Notes: generated by a model from the letters alone, not told the origin. Positions 53,401 through 64,000 are shown, counted from the stretch's first letter. The stretch: DNA of 64,000 bases from Mytilisepta virgata (GCA_028015205.1 CM051510.1:32860580-32924579); one strand, 5' to 3'. Numbers and translations are program-made.

Positions 53401-56400
53401 AATAGTTTTAATGACAGTTAACTTTCATCTGAAATGACCTTTATTTTGATGGCAAGCCAAATAAAACATAGATTTTTCCACATTTGTTTGTTGATGTTAA
53501 ACCGGAAGTGACATAGCAATCTTAGCAGATTGGAAATTTTGTGACATAATGCTTTTAAACACCTTTTATAGGTGTTAAAAAGCATGCATATTCAATTTCA
53601 TGACTAAGGAAATTACATAATAAAAATTTGGATAATTATATGACCTTAGTGTATAAATTGAATTTTCCTCAGGGTGGTCAATCAATTGAGCAGTCAAGTG
53701 TAAACGATCTCATCACGTGCGAGTTATTGATTATGTGTTTGTTTACTGTTGAAACACCTGCTGTGTTAATTAGCCTCATGTAAACTTTTCAATTATCATA
53801 GATAATTATATTAAACATAGAAAAGATGTTTCTTAGTCACCATTTTAAAATGTTTTCACATAAGTGCCAGATTTTATTATACCCCCACTTTTGAAAAAAG
53901 CGGGGTATATAGTATTCGTTGTGTCCGTCCGTCCGTTCGTCTGACTTTGTATCCACAACTCCTCCTAAACTACGGAATGGAATTTGATGAAACTTTCAGA
54001 GAATCTTCATCCCATGATGGCATTGTGCACCTCCTATTTTAGAATTTGATTGGACCAATTTTTGGGGTTTCCCATAGAAAAACATAGACTTTGACTTTCA
54101 ATGTGATAGGGGGTACCATGATGCCATCCGCCGCTCCTCCTAAGCCACTGTATGGAATTTGATGAAACTTTCAGAAGATCTTTATTACATGATGCCATAG
54201 TGCACCTCCTACTTTAGATTTTGATCTGATGAATATTTGGTGTTTCCCATAGAAAAACATGGACTTACACTTTCAATGTGATAGGGGGTACCATGATGCC
54301 ATCCGCAACTCCTCCTAAACCACTGTATGGAGTTTGATGAAACTTTCAGAGGATCTTTATTACATGATGCCATAGTGCACCTCATATTTTAGATTTTGAT
54401 CTGATGAATATTTGAGGTTACCCATACCAAAACATGGACTTGACATTCATTGTGATAGGGGTACCATGATGCCATCTGCAACTCCTCCTAAACCACAGAA
54501 TGGAATTTGATGAAACTTTCAGAGGATCTTTATTACATGATGCTGTAGTGCAACTATTTTAGATTTTGATCTGACCAACATTTGGGGTTTCCCATACCAA
54601 CACATGGACTTTGCCATTCATTGTGATAAGGGGTTCCAGTATGCCATCTGCAACTCCTCCTAAACCACTGTATGGAATTTGATGAAACTTTCAGAGGATC
54701 TTTATTACATGATGCCATAGTGCACCTCCTATTTTAGATTTTGATCTGATGAATATTTGGGGTTACCCATACCAAAACATGGACTTTGACATTCATTTTG
54801 ATAGGGGTTCCAGTAAGCCATCTGCAACTCCTCCTAAACCACTGTATGGAATTTGATGAAACTTTCAGAGGATCTTTATTACATGATGCCATAGTGCACC
54901 TCCTATTTTAGATTTTGATCTGATGAATATTTGGGGTTACCCATACCAAAACATGGACTTTGACATTCATTTTGATAGGGGTTCCAGTATGCCATCTGCA
55001 ACTCCTCCTAAGCCACTGAATGGAATTTGATGAAACTTTCAGAGGATCTTTATTATATGATGCTGTAGTGCATCTCCTATTTAAGAACTGATTATAATCT
55101 TGCCAGGCACAGATGTTTTCACAAATGTTTATAATACTTATCACTATACATAATTGTAACTTTTCTTATTAAGTAGAAATACAAATGTTTGGAATGTCAA
55201 TACAAAATGCCTCCGCAACAGTCAAAGGCTTGGTCTTTCTTTAAGCGTGATGCCGACTCAAAAACTGTGAAATGGAAGTTGTGCAATTTGGAAATGACAT
55301 ATTCGAAGGGACTATTAATATGACCACTTTAAACTGAAGTATCTGATATAAATTTCTGGATGGTTTACGTCAGAAAAGCATCCATCGGTAGCTGTATGTA
55401 AATTTCATGTAATATACGTTCTTTTCTAAATATTTGTTTTTTGTATTATTCTCTTTGTTTTGATTTCTACTGGTTAACTGAGCAATCGGTTGGAAGATTA
55501 TTTAATTAACTTAATTTTGAACGGTTTGCGATCCCTAATTGTTACCAATCAATTATAGTCAAAAGCGAAATTTTTCAAAAAATAAGAGAAAAGATTTTGA
55601 ATATTTAAATTTATAGAATTTGAGGGACTTTAGGGAAAAATTCCATATGATTTTACAAAAAAAATCTGTTCAGAAGGTTTTTGGTAACGGGGAGGAGGGG
55701 GGAAATATTGTCAGATTATTGAATGTATGTAAATACTGAAGTTCAAAAATTTTCAGACAAATGGAACAGGTTTTCCGATTAGAACTTGAAACTTAAACAC
55801 TTTTACTAGCAATATGATACTAAAATATATTAATCAGAAAAATTCCTGATTTCATTGAAGGTAAAAGTTTGTGTATCATGTACTGCTCGTAAATTTATGA
55901 AAACTGCACTGCGTTTCAAAATAAGCCCATGAACAAAAAATAAAAAAGCTACCTTATGAAGCAGAAATTGGTTAAAAGGTGTCCTTCTATTTATTACTCT
56001 GATTTTTTCTGAAGATACGATCCTAACTTATTATATTTGATTATAAATACCTCCGGAGACAGGTGCATCCACGTACATAGAACTGCTTTCTGCTGCTAAA
56101 GCTGCCATTTCTTCCGACACCGATGGATCTATTGTACTACTGTCAATCAATAAACTTTCTGTTTGTATTGAACTGAAAAAATTATAAAGAATCTGGTTAA
56201 ATATCTAACACAACAACATGATTACACCCATTCAAATATTCTGTACTAGAATTCCTAAAACAAATTTGCAGAATAATATACCAATTACAGATTGTACCTG
56301 TAAAAGAGTAGTTTTAAAATATCATTTCCATATCAATATCAAAAAGCACTGAGAAGACCTGAAACTGAACACCCACACAATTTTTTGTTGTTGTTTTGGC

Positions 56401-57116
56401 AATAGATGTACTTTATTAACAAACCAACTTTACATTATATAATATATTTCCTGTGTATTCTAAAGATACAATTTTTATTTGAAATTACAGGTACAATATT
56501 TTTTATACTTTATGAGTTACCTTCAACATGTTCAAGACAACCATTTTTGATCATACAAGTTAAGCTGACAATAAAAATATTACCTTAAGATTTTTATTAT
56601 TGTTCAACTTTACAATATGTGTGATAATTTGATGTTGTAAATTGTGGTTTTACAACTGGTTATACTATCGCTGTGGAAGCAACCAGGACATTGTATAGAA
56701 ACCACAGTTCTATGAAAGAACCATTGACAAGATAAAATTAGCTGGAGTTATAACACAGCTTGCTGTAAGCTGGATTCAAATTTCTATTTACACAGATCTG
56801 ATTTTGACAACCAGAAAAAAGGCAGAAGTGATACTTCGGAAGCGATTTTTCTAGATGCGTAATGAACAAATCCAGACCTTTAACAGTGGAATTTGGCTTT
56901 AAAGCAGACAATAATCAAGCCTTACAACATTGCTGACATGCTAGTGATTATAAATACATTGCTTGGGAAGGCTCCTCTTCTTGAAGTAAAAGTCTTACCT
57001 AAAAATACCATTATCTGCTGTATAGACTTGATGTACTTGTTGACTAGCCGGTAACATTGTAATTATATTTTGACACTGAACAGCAACTTCTGATGGGGAA
57101 CTGGCAAATGTTACAA
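47284..57116 (-). CDS. HIBADH: 3-hydroxyisobutyrate dehydrogenase, 5'-partial, six exons
   Basis: Mitochondrial NAD-dependent enzyme of valine breakdown (3-hydroxyisobutyrate to methylmalonate semialdehyde). Reverse-strand exons in gene order: 57116-56999, 56172-56051, 53058-52925, 50629-50553, 48468-48312 and 47451-47284 (stop TAG). All splice phases match. Recognised segments: [30 protein letters not shown] (the substrate-site motif, split by an intron), [21 protein letters not shown] with the catalytic lysine and Asn pair, [28 protein letters not shown], and the C-terminal [20 protein letters not shown] plus AHQMYRIM. The N-terminal Rossmann half with the targeting peptide and GLGNMG motif was searched for to 64000 and not found; it likely lies beyond the right edge. 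Introns are large (0.8-3 kb) and filled with dispersed elements. Confidence 0.95.
48312..48468 (-). CDS. HIBADH: HIBADH exon ([10 protein letters not shown])
   Basis: 157 bases. Encodes [20 protein letters not shown] through [12 protein letters not shown]. Its upstream acceptor lies within about 12 bases of a dispersed repeat. Confidence 0.95.
48489..49548 (+). mobile_element. Tandem-core dispersed element A (about 165-bp units)
   Basis: Begins 'gtgtgagtcttccaagg' plus 'aagacatgtgtcgcc' and ends 'tgcgttccgcaggggacac'. The word AGTTGAGGAT recurs at about 48641, 48806, 48976, 49138, 49303 and 49464. Each unit carries a C run then a T run. A second, shorter copy is at 63187-63612. Confidence 0.88.
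50553..50629 (-). CDS. HIBADH: HIBADH exon (AAKICNN, catalytic lysine)
   Basis: 77 bases: [20 protein letters not shown] then MNLGT and two bases. Lys in AAKICNN is the conserved catalytic residue of the family. Confidence 0.93.
50740..50890. mobile_element. Foldback MITE
   Basis: Left arm 'acgagttcaaaatgaagac' with 'gtttttaaaattca' pairs with right arm 'tgaattttaaaaac' and 'ttcattttttaacaagtgt'. The centre is 'gagtggagcgcagcgga'. Confidence 0.65.
51590..51834 (-). mobile_element. tRNA-derived SINE S1, reverse
   Basis: Complete body and tRNA-like head in reverse, ending 'ccactcggccattgaggcc'. A short flanking repeat (gaaaatt) is the possible target duplication. Lies in a HIBADH intron. Confidence 0.85.
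51956..52662 (+). mobile_element. Tandem-core dispersed element B (about 142-162-bp units)
   Basis: The word AGCTTTAA recurs at 51971, 52113, 52269 and 52424. It ends with 'cagatggacgggcaggg' and 'ccccctaaaactttg', again next to a degenerate ACGG repeat. In a HIBADH intron. Confidence 0.85.
52925..53058 (-). CDS. HIBADH: HIBADH exon ([17 protein letters not shown])
   Basis: 134 bases. Starts by completing the second Gly of SGG and ends at GPVGTGQ just before the catalytic lysine exon. Confidence 0.93.
53148..53162 (+). repeat. Poly-C tract
   Basis: About 14 C bases in a HIBADH intron. Confidence 0.8.
53880..55095 (-). mobile_element. Tandem-core dispersed element C (about 174-bp units)
   Basis: The edge is a hairpin 'acccccacttttgaaaaaag' plus cggggt followed by 'gtccgtccgtccgttcgtc', an ACGG repeat in reverse. 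GATGAAACTTTCAG recurs at 53986, 54161, 54336, 54509, 54681, 54855 and 55029, seven units. The orientation is inferred from the ACGG side. Confidence 0.88.
56051..56172 (-). CDS. HIBADH: HIBADH exon (IDSSTIDP segment)
   Basis: 122 bases, one base plus 40 codons plus one base. Contains [19 protein letters not shown] and ends in DAPVSG. Confidence 0.93.
56999..57116 (-). CDS. HIBADH: HIBADH exon (ITMLP segment)
   Basis: 118 bases; acceptor TTTATAACAG, donor TTTTTAG|GTAAGA on the reverse strand. Encodes [20 protein letters not shown] and [18 protein letters not shown]. Confidence 0.9.
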
Positions 57117-57904
57117 CTGTTATAAAAGAAAATAAGGCCAAAATATAACAGAATGCAAAATATTTACCAAAGTCACTCAAGAATAAAATATAGGTCATGG
57201 TGATTCAAAGTTTGCTCACTTTTGTTGTACTACTTAAGGTATTATTCACTGATATTTCTCAATAGGTTTCTGATAAATGGACTTAAATGCAAAAACTTAA
57301 CCAAGTCATTCATGCATGACATGTGGGTCATAATGACCCAACTGCTGGAGAAATGCATTATATAATGCAGGCTTCACCATATTTCAAAATTTTAGGGAGA
57401 ATAGACTTCTCCCTTGTAACCTAACAGAGAGATGTGATGACCTGACAATGGAAATTCACAGAGAGAAGTTAATATGGTACATTGTATCAATCCCTTTCAT
57501 TACTTTATCCATTTTATTTTGTTTAGTTTACAATTATCCCTTTCAAATCAATTCTTTATTGTTGAAAGATTGCATGGTGTGCATGGTGTCTGTTAACACC
57601 TACACTAGAAACAGCTAATGCTTAGTATCCTCAGGAAAAGCTTAAGATTAGCGGTTTTTGCTTAACTATCAAGCAAACCCTCTGAAATTACGCATAAGCC
57701 GAGGAGGTTAAGCCAACGTCGATAGAGTTAAGCCAACACCGATAGTGTTAATGGTGTTCCGTGATATTAATGAGCGACCGCTATTATTAAGGAAACGACC
57801 GATAACTTTGACCACCCGTGGTGGTTGCATGCAGCATGACAAAATGGCCATGTTTTATCGATCTCAGAAGAATTCTATGGCAGCTATAGTACTTAATTAA
57901 CATG
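57117..57904. other. HIBADH intron side; no exon seen
   Basis: AT-rich with a more mixed patch at 57650-57850 holding repeated 'gttaagccaac' words. No coding exon was recognised. Confidence 0.4.
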
Positions 57905-59329
57905 GAAGGTGAAGTTTTTATCCTGTCTTGTGTGGTGCAAAAGATATGTATTCACGATTTAAACCACTTGTCCAAAACTATATCCATAAATAGATAATAA
58001 AATAGAAAATAATTTATTTGTTTTTATTTAGGTTTATTCACATCTGATGATAATGATCGTCATAATATATATCCAAAGATAAAATTTTAATTTTAGCGTA
58101 TTGGTAATTACTTGGAATTAAATATAAATTCAACCGGGTCATGTCTGATATTCTGTGTAATAAAGATAACTTTCTCTGCGAGGTGTAGAAAGAATAAAAT
58201 GCTCCGCTGGGCGCAGCTAGATACGACCGCAGATGTCGAACCCTGAATAGTTGGGGGAATTATGAACACAACATTCAAGCTTGATACAATACTGAATTTG
58301 GATTGTGAATAAATATTTGACACAGCATAGGTTTCTGACACAGAATGAATGTTGTCTAAGAACTTAAAAATTTTTAATTTACCTATTCAAACCATATCAG
58401 TATTATTTGTTTTTATATATAAATCAGAAATAACCAATTTAAAATTGGGCACACATATCAATTTCTTGCTATTGCGCAATATTGTGCAATTGAAGATTTC
58501 TTGCTATTGCGCAATACTGTACGATTGAAAATTTCATGAAATATTTGACACATAATAGGTTTCTGACACAGAATAACTGAAATCAAAGAACTTAGAATTG
58601 GTCATATGATTTCAATTTATATTCAATTTTTTGCTTCTTGTGCAATACAATATGCTTTGGAGAATTGACCCCCCCCCCCAAAAAAAAATAATAATTTACC
58701 CCTTTTTTTAGCTTTTGTGCAATACACTATGAAGTTGCACATTGACCCCCCCCCCTCCCAAAAAAAAAACCAAAAAAAAAACAATAAAATTTATTGTAAC
58801 CCCCCCCCCCTTTTTTGCTAAAAAAAATTTGAAATTTTCTTTTTAATTTATGAAATATGAAATGAGAAAAAAATTGCCCCCTCCCCAATTTCTCATTTAC
58901 CCCCCCTAAATTTTGTTTTCAAACCCCCCCCCCCCCCATTTCTTTATACTTTGCAACCATAACAGTCCATTTAAATACACCATAACATATTAAAATGGAA
59001 AATGACATCATAGTCATGGATGGCAAATTTTAAATACACATAATTTAAAAGCAGTTTAGATGAGATAAACAAAAAAGCTTCATCAGCACATTTTATATTG
59101 GCAAATTTCCAATGGAATTTGTTAATAATAAAGTTTTGATAACAGGGCACACATATCAATTTCTTGCTATTGCGCAATACTGTGCAATTGAAAATTTCTT
59201 CAAATATTTGACACATAATAGGTTTCTGACACAGAATAACTGAAATCAAAGAACTTAGAATTGGTCATATGATTTGAATTTATATTCAATTTTTTGCTTC
59301 TTGTGCAATACAATATGCTGTGGTGAATT

Positions 59330-59364
59330 GCCCCCCCCCCCCCCCCCCCCAAAAAAAAAAAAAT
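59330..59364 (+). repeat. Poly-C then poly-A tract
   Basis: About 20 C followed by about 13 A inside element E. Similar runs lie at 58669, 58746, 58801 and 58925. Confidence 0.9.
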
Positions 59365-59991
59365 TTACCCCTTTTTTAGCTTTAATTTTGGACCCCGATT
59401 TGGATCAACTTGAAAACTGGGCCCATAATAAAAGAACTAAGTACATGTTTAGATTCAGCATATCAAAGAACCCCAAGAATTCAATTTTTGTTAAAATCAA
59501 ACAAGGTTTAATTTTGGACCCTTTGGACCTTAATATAGATTAATTTGAAAACGGGACCAAAAATTAAGAATCTAAATGCATGGTTAGATTCGGCATATCA
59601 AAGAACCCCAATAGTTCAATTTTCAATGAAATCAATTTCTATTTATTTATACTACAGTTATTGTGCAAAAACCAAGAAAAATGCTTATTTGGACCCTTTT
59701 TTAGCCCCTAATTCCTAAACTGTTGGGATCAAAACTCCAAAAAATGATCATAAACCTTGTGTTAAAATTTCATAGATTTCTATTTACTTATACTAGACTT
59801 ATTGTGCGAAAACCAAGAAAAATGTTTATTGGACCCTTTTTTGGCCCCTAATTCTTAAACTTTTGGGACCAAAACTCCCAAAAACAATCCCAACCTTCCT
59901 TTTGTGGTCATAAACCTTGTGTTTAAATTTCGTAGATTTCTATTAACTTATACTACATTTATAGTGCGAAAACCAAATGTCTACAGACTCC

Positions 59992-60002
59992 GACGGACGA
60001 CG

Positions 60003-60033
<31 letters not shown>
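59992..60033 (+). repeat. (ACG)n microsatellite
   Basis: More than ten ACG/GAC triplets preceded by 'ggacgacggacgacg', near the right end of element E. Confidence 0.95.
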
Positions 60034-60037
<4 letters not shown>

Positions 60038-60800
60038 CAACGTCATACCAATATACGACCGCAAAAATTTTGCGGTCGTATAAAAATATATTCATTGAAG
60101 AATAAAAAATTTCTATTTCATCGCATCTGCTACCACCATTATAATATGTGTGTATTTATCTACATGTATCTGTTCGAAAGGTGAAGTTACTATCCAGTGC
60201 AGATATTAGTGTATTCACGAGTTTAATCACTTTTCAAAAACTATATCCATAAATATATAATAAGATAGGTAACAATTTATTTAATGTATTTATGTCGGTA
60301 CATTTAGATCTAATGTTACTGATCATCATAACGTATGGCGAACAATAAAATTAAAATTTAGTGTACTGGTAATTACATGGACTGAAATATAATTAATACA
60401 GACGGGCCATGTCTGTTATTCTGTAAAATACAGAATAACTTTTTCTCAGCAACGTGTAGAAAGTAATAAAAATCGTTGAATAATCAAAAGTATCAACTGA
60501 TCGCGTCTGCCGCTACCATTATTACCTGTGTGTATTTTTCCACAAGGTGAATTTACCATCCTTATCACGTAAAGCAAATATATATGTGTATTCACAAGTT
60601 TAATTATTATCAAAAACTATATTCATAAATATGTAACCAGATCGATAACAATTTATGTTATTATTTAACTATATTCTCATCCGTTAGTTTCCGATCATAA
60701 TCGCATGGTCAATGATGCAATTTAAAAATTTAGTTTATTGGTAATACCTGGATGGAGATAGATTAAGAACCGCGTCATGTCTGTTATACTGTATATTAAA

Positions 60801-62088
60801 GAAATAGAAATATAGATATAGAGATATAAAAAATATTCGTTTTTTTAATCGTGTTTCTGTAAGCGTAATTTCATTCCGCCGTGTATTTATTCCGGGTAAC
60901 TGTTTTTCACTAGGGAATATTGGATGTAAATAGTGTGAAAACGTTGATATTAATTTCGTTGTTTTGTTTACATTACACCGGTTTGTTGTTTACTTTCTTT
61001 TCATACTTCATTGACCTCGCAATATATATTTTAATGAATTTAATATTTTGGTACTTTTTGTACATAGGATAAATGTCTCTAGTGTATGTTTGACTGAGTA
61101 AGGACTCTCTTTTGTTTGTTACAAACAATACATGTATTGTGATTTTAGCTGATTTGAATAGTCTCCCTTTATTCGGTCTTGATAAAAAAATTTCTGAATA
61201 AGATGTTTAAAATAAGTTGAAACCTTTAATACAAATAAAAATATAAATGAGCATTAGTTATCTTACTGTAAACCTTTTTTATTTTAAAATGCGTTCAGTA
61301 TGTTATTAAAATTTGTAATTTATTTTATTTTTTAATATCTTTTCTTTAAATTCACATAGGAAATATATTATAATTTAAATTACACTCACTACTGAATAGT
61401 AAATTCAAATTCTTTATTAATGATAAGCCAGATTTAGGCGAGCATCATATTAACAAACACATTAATAAACACAAGACTAATAGTAAATTTATTGTTTTAA
61501 TACATAGATACTCTATTGTAAATAGGATGAAATTACCTAGTATATTCCTGTCGCATTTTGAACTATGGGTGGTTATTTACATGTCGCTGTGTATTTTATA
61601 AATGTGATTTGTGTGGATTAGCATTATCTCCCTTTAATAGGTTCGGATTCATTTTTCTTAATAAGATGTTATTTATAAGTTTGATTGGGATTAAAACAAA
61701 CTAAAGTATTAAGAAGCTTTGATTATCTTAGTGTTAAAATATTTAAATTTTGATATGCATTCACTATTTATGAATATTCCATTGTTCAATATATTTGAAA
61801 TACCTTATTTTTGATTTCACCTGATAAAGTCATAACAATTAAATCAGGAGTTGTTGCGGTGGAGAGAATACCAGTCTTTCTTATGTTCCCTATACGTTCA
61901 ATGTAGAAAATTTCTTATTTTTTTAAATTGTCAAATGTGAGACAGATTATTTTTTTCAATACAAGTGCAGACCAGAAATATTTTTTTTTTTACCAAAATC
62001 AGGGTCAGGATATTTTTTCTAAAATAACTCACCCCCTCACTTATATAAAATGAGTACTTAAACACTTCATCATTGTCTGGATCTAAAG
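60801..62088. other. No gene seen
   Basis: Strongly AT-rich. A possible HIBADH upstream exon was looked for on the reverse strand and not found. Confidence 0.4.
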
Positions 62089-62205
62089 CACTAGTGTAAT
62101 CATTCCTGGTTACAAATCACTAGTGTAATCATTCCTGGTTCCAAATCACTAGTGTAATCATTCCGGGTACAAAAGCACTTGTGTAATCATTCCTGGATAA
62201 AAAAA
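62089..62205 (+). repeat. 29-bp tandem repeat, four copies
   Basis: Units cactagtgtaatcattcctgg... start at 62089, 62118, 62147 and 62176; a partial fifth starts near 62206. Confidence 0.95.
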
Positions 62206-62517
62206 CACTACTTTATTTTGTCCATTTATCACATAAATCATTTATGCAAGTTTCAGTATATTCAAATACCCCCAAAAAATACCAAGCCCCATTTTTTATA
62301 TAGTTCCCCTTCAAAAAACCCTCTTTAGAATGTTAGGATGTGTGATGGATATTTTACACTGGATCCGGAGAAAAAAAACTAGGGATATTTTGTTGGTGGA
62401 TAAAAATCACTAGGGGTTTTCATCCGGCGGATAAAGTACACTGGCGGAATCAAACCACTGTTACATTTCTCGCCGCCTATATTACTTGTGTGTATATTTT
62501 TCTGGATATACCTGTTC

Positions 62518-62760
62518 GGCAAGGGTAGAGATATATTACGGACTGCGTACGATTCCTATCACATAGATAAAAATTTTGAATACGATGAGGAAATTCTGGG
62601 CCCAACAAATTTTGAGCGATTTTCCAATATTGTTTTCATTATAAAATCTTTACTTTTGAAAGAACCGTACACAAAAGAAGGAAATATTATAAAGAGTTTC
62701 CAGTATTTAATGAATGATACACCATTAGCTCACGTTGTCGAGTATTTGAAACTAAATTAA
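62518..62760 (+). CDS. Possible 3'-terminal exon of an unrecognised gene
   Basis: An open frame of about 80 codons ends in TAA with balanced composition (GRDILRTAYDSYHIDKNFEY, GPTNFERFSNIVFIIKSLLL, LMNDTPLAHVVEYLKLN). Such composition is unlike the F/K/N-rich noise frames around it. An AG after a pyrimidine-rich stretch at about 62500-62524 could be the acceptor. The first bases (62470-62520) resemble the 370-bp repeat units at 60117 and 60506, so the open frame may begin in repeat DNA. No family was recognised. It could also be a gene relic. Confidence 0.3.
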   Translation, partial: GKGRDILRTAYDSYHIDKNFEYDEEILGPTNFERFSNIVFIIKSLLLKEPYTKEGNIIKSFQYLMNDTPLAHVVEYLKLN

Positions 62761-63186
62761 GGTGTAGTGCAGTACTCCTATCAAATTATTTTAGATGAAA
62801 ACCGCACATCAGTATTGCTTATTACAGTGGTGAATAAAAAAAATACAAACACATTTGGGAAATATAAAAAAATCAGAAGTGAAACTATATTTAAAAAGGG
62901 CTGGGGTAATAAAATTTTAAAGTCTGGTTGTTCAATTATTCTGCCTATGATGTACATTTACTTGAATTTCTTAAGAAAGTTATGGTATTCAGTTTATTTT
63001 CAGGAAGCACAATTTTTCGAAAACCAACATCTTTCTTGAATTTGACACAACCAATAATAAATGATGGGACACCCTATTAAAAAGTCATATCTAATAGTGT
63101 AATTTTTCAAATTCAAATAGTTTTTCAATTTACAATATTTTATACCACGCATGCATCTTTTGAATTCGACAATAATTTTACAAAAA
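62761..63186. other. No further gene seen
   Basis: AT-rich; an AATAAA at about 62833 could serve the open frame just upstream. A second open frame here looks like noise. Confidence 0.35.
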
Positions 63187-63612
63187 TGTGTAAGTCGTCC
63201 AAGGAAGACATGTGTCGCCTGCGACCTCAATTTTTACAAAAGATATTAAAATGTTCTAAAATTGAAATATATATGCACACCTTTGCATTAAGGTTAATGC
63301 ACATGGAAAGTTTTATCAAATTGCTTTGTGCGGTTATGGAGTAGTTGAGGATAGAAGTTTTGACCCCCCTCTTTTTTCAAAAATGGCAATTTTAACAAAA
63401 AAAAAAAAAATGAAAACTTTCTAAAAATGAAATATATAAGCACATCTGTGCATTAAGGTTAATGCACAGAGAAAGTTTCATCAAATTCCTTTGAGCGGTT
63501 ATGGAGTAGTTGACCCCCCCACCCCTTTTGCAAAAATGTCAATTTTTACAAAAAAATTTAAAATTCTCTAAAAATGAAATATATATGCACACCTGTGCAT
63601 TAAGGTTAATGC
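63187..63612 (+). mobile_element. Element A, shorter copy
   Basis: Same start as 48489 ('aagacatgtgtcgcctgcg') and AGTTGAGGAT-type words at about 63343 and 63508; it breaks off after the third 'cattaaggttaatgc'. Confidence 0.85.
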
Positions 63613-64000
63613 TATTGGCCCATATGGGCGTAAAATGTTTTTCAATAAAATGTAAAGTTAATTATTATTATATATTTTTTTATAATTAGCACGTTGAAGA
63701 TTTGTTGCAAGGTAAGGTTAGAAAATGAATCAGAGAAAAGAAGAAAGTAAGATTGAAAAGAAAATAACTGATTTAAAATTAATAATTTTGGCAAAAGTAA
63801 CGGGAATCAAGACAAAACCAACCTCCAATAAAACTAAATGTACAACGGTATCACAGGTTAATGTGTCAAAATTTAAATTCGAACATATCCATACCCCTGT
63901 AATAAAGTAACTAAGATGAAAGAATGTTTATTGGAGTATACCTCAATGGTGCCATATACTTTTTAATTGGTAGTACCTTATCTCAGCATGATATCTGAAG
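63613..64000. other. No gene seen at the right edge
   Basis: AT-rich; a Lys-rich open frame at 63725-63910 has no recognisable character. Confidence 0.4.

Larger units (their letters stand above)
58200..60097 (+). mobile_element. Dispersed element E with terminal hairpin and ACG microsatellite
   Basis: Starts 'gctgggcgcagctagatacg' after the 10-bp AAGAATAAAA (58190-58199) and ends after the hairpin 'cgaccgcaaaaattttgcgg' (about 60058-60080); AAGAATAAAA recurs at 60098-60107. It contains two direct repeats of about 190 bases (58447-58680 and 59143-59340), many C runs, and an (ACG)n tract at 59992-60033. No coding capacity. Confidence 0.75.
57905..60800 (+). repeat. About 370-bp tandem array (three units), first unit split by element E
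   Basis: Unit 1 is 57905-58199 plus 60108-60173, unit 2 starts about 60174, unit 3 about 60540. Shared words: 'aaaactatatccataaata', 'ggtaattac.tgga', 'catgtctg.tattctgt'. The units are well diverged. A further scrap resembles 62470-62520. Confidence 0.75.

Noticed and set aside
62767..63039. 90-codon open frame after the candidate terminal exon
   Set aside because: K/N/I/Y-rich composition typical of AT-rich non-coding DNA; no link to the preceding frame.
57117..64000. HIBADH N-terminal exons (GLGNMG motif, targeting peptide)
   Set aside because: Searched by eye on the reverse strand; nothing convincing, so the gene is reported as partial.

Overview
The window is AT-rich animal DNA with introns that obey GT-AG, long introns, many homopolymer runs and very dense interspersed repeats. 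tRNA-derived SINEs, tandem-core dispersed elements and a cGAS-like receptor gene all point to a lophotrochozoan. A marine bivalve, probably a mussel-like one, is the best inference, but the species cannot be fixed from sequence alone. No prokaryotic operon, CRISPR array or viral genome was seen.

Five protein-coding genes can be supported. (1) 715-5540 (+): the last six coding exons of a fold-type-II PLP enzyme of the serine racemase / threonine dehydratase family; its first exons lie left of the window. (2) 8104-10473 (+): an intronless 789-codon cGAS-like receptor (Mab-21 nucleotidyltransferase) with an unusual repetitive N-terminal half. (3) 16548-19751 (-): an intronless 1067-codon, largely disordered protein with an N-myristoylation motif and a polybasic stretch, not recognised. 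(4) 35210-40440 (+): a complete three-coding-exon EF-hand protein of 171 residues, with a TATA box and a possible short leader exon near 33.8 kb. (5) 47284-57116 (-): the last six exons of 3-hydroxyisobutyrate dehydrogenase (valine catabolism); the NAD-binding N-terminal exons were not found and probably lie beyond the right edge. Exon phases were checked base by base for genes 1, 4 and 5 and all join in frame. The genes look functionally unrelated and each has its own transcription unit.

The rest is mostly mobile-element debris. tRNA-derived SINEs occur at 4.06, 23.5, 41.9, 45.4, 45.6 and 51.6 kb, with fragments elsewhere. Two dead reverse-transcriptase fragments lie at 12.1-12.5 and 14.35-14.7 kb. 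Several MITE families can be told apart by their ends: TTAA-flanked copies at 3.2 and 44.4 kb, a pair of nested elements at 36.5-37.0 kb, and foldbacks at 30.2 and 50.7 kb. From 42 to 60 kb there is a run of long elements, four of them built from internal tandem units of about 150-175 bp, several beside a degenerate ACGG/ACG simple repeat; they fill the introns of the dehydrogenase gene.

The most interesting item is the cGAS-like receptor. It keeps the GS...ExD...D catalytic signature but carries eight 13-residue repeats and then two diverged copies of an approximately 75-80-residue module ending in a nearly identical EVIYERCPSD motif, ahead of the enzyme domain. The unrecognised myristoylated protein is second. 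The mobile-element observations (nested insertion with duplicated target site, SINE splitting a satellite array, repeat edge abutting a splice acceptor) are directly visible and checkable.
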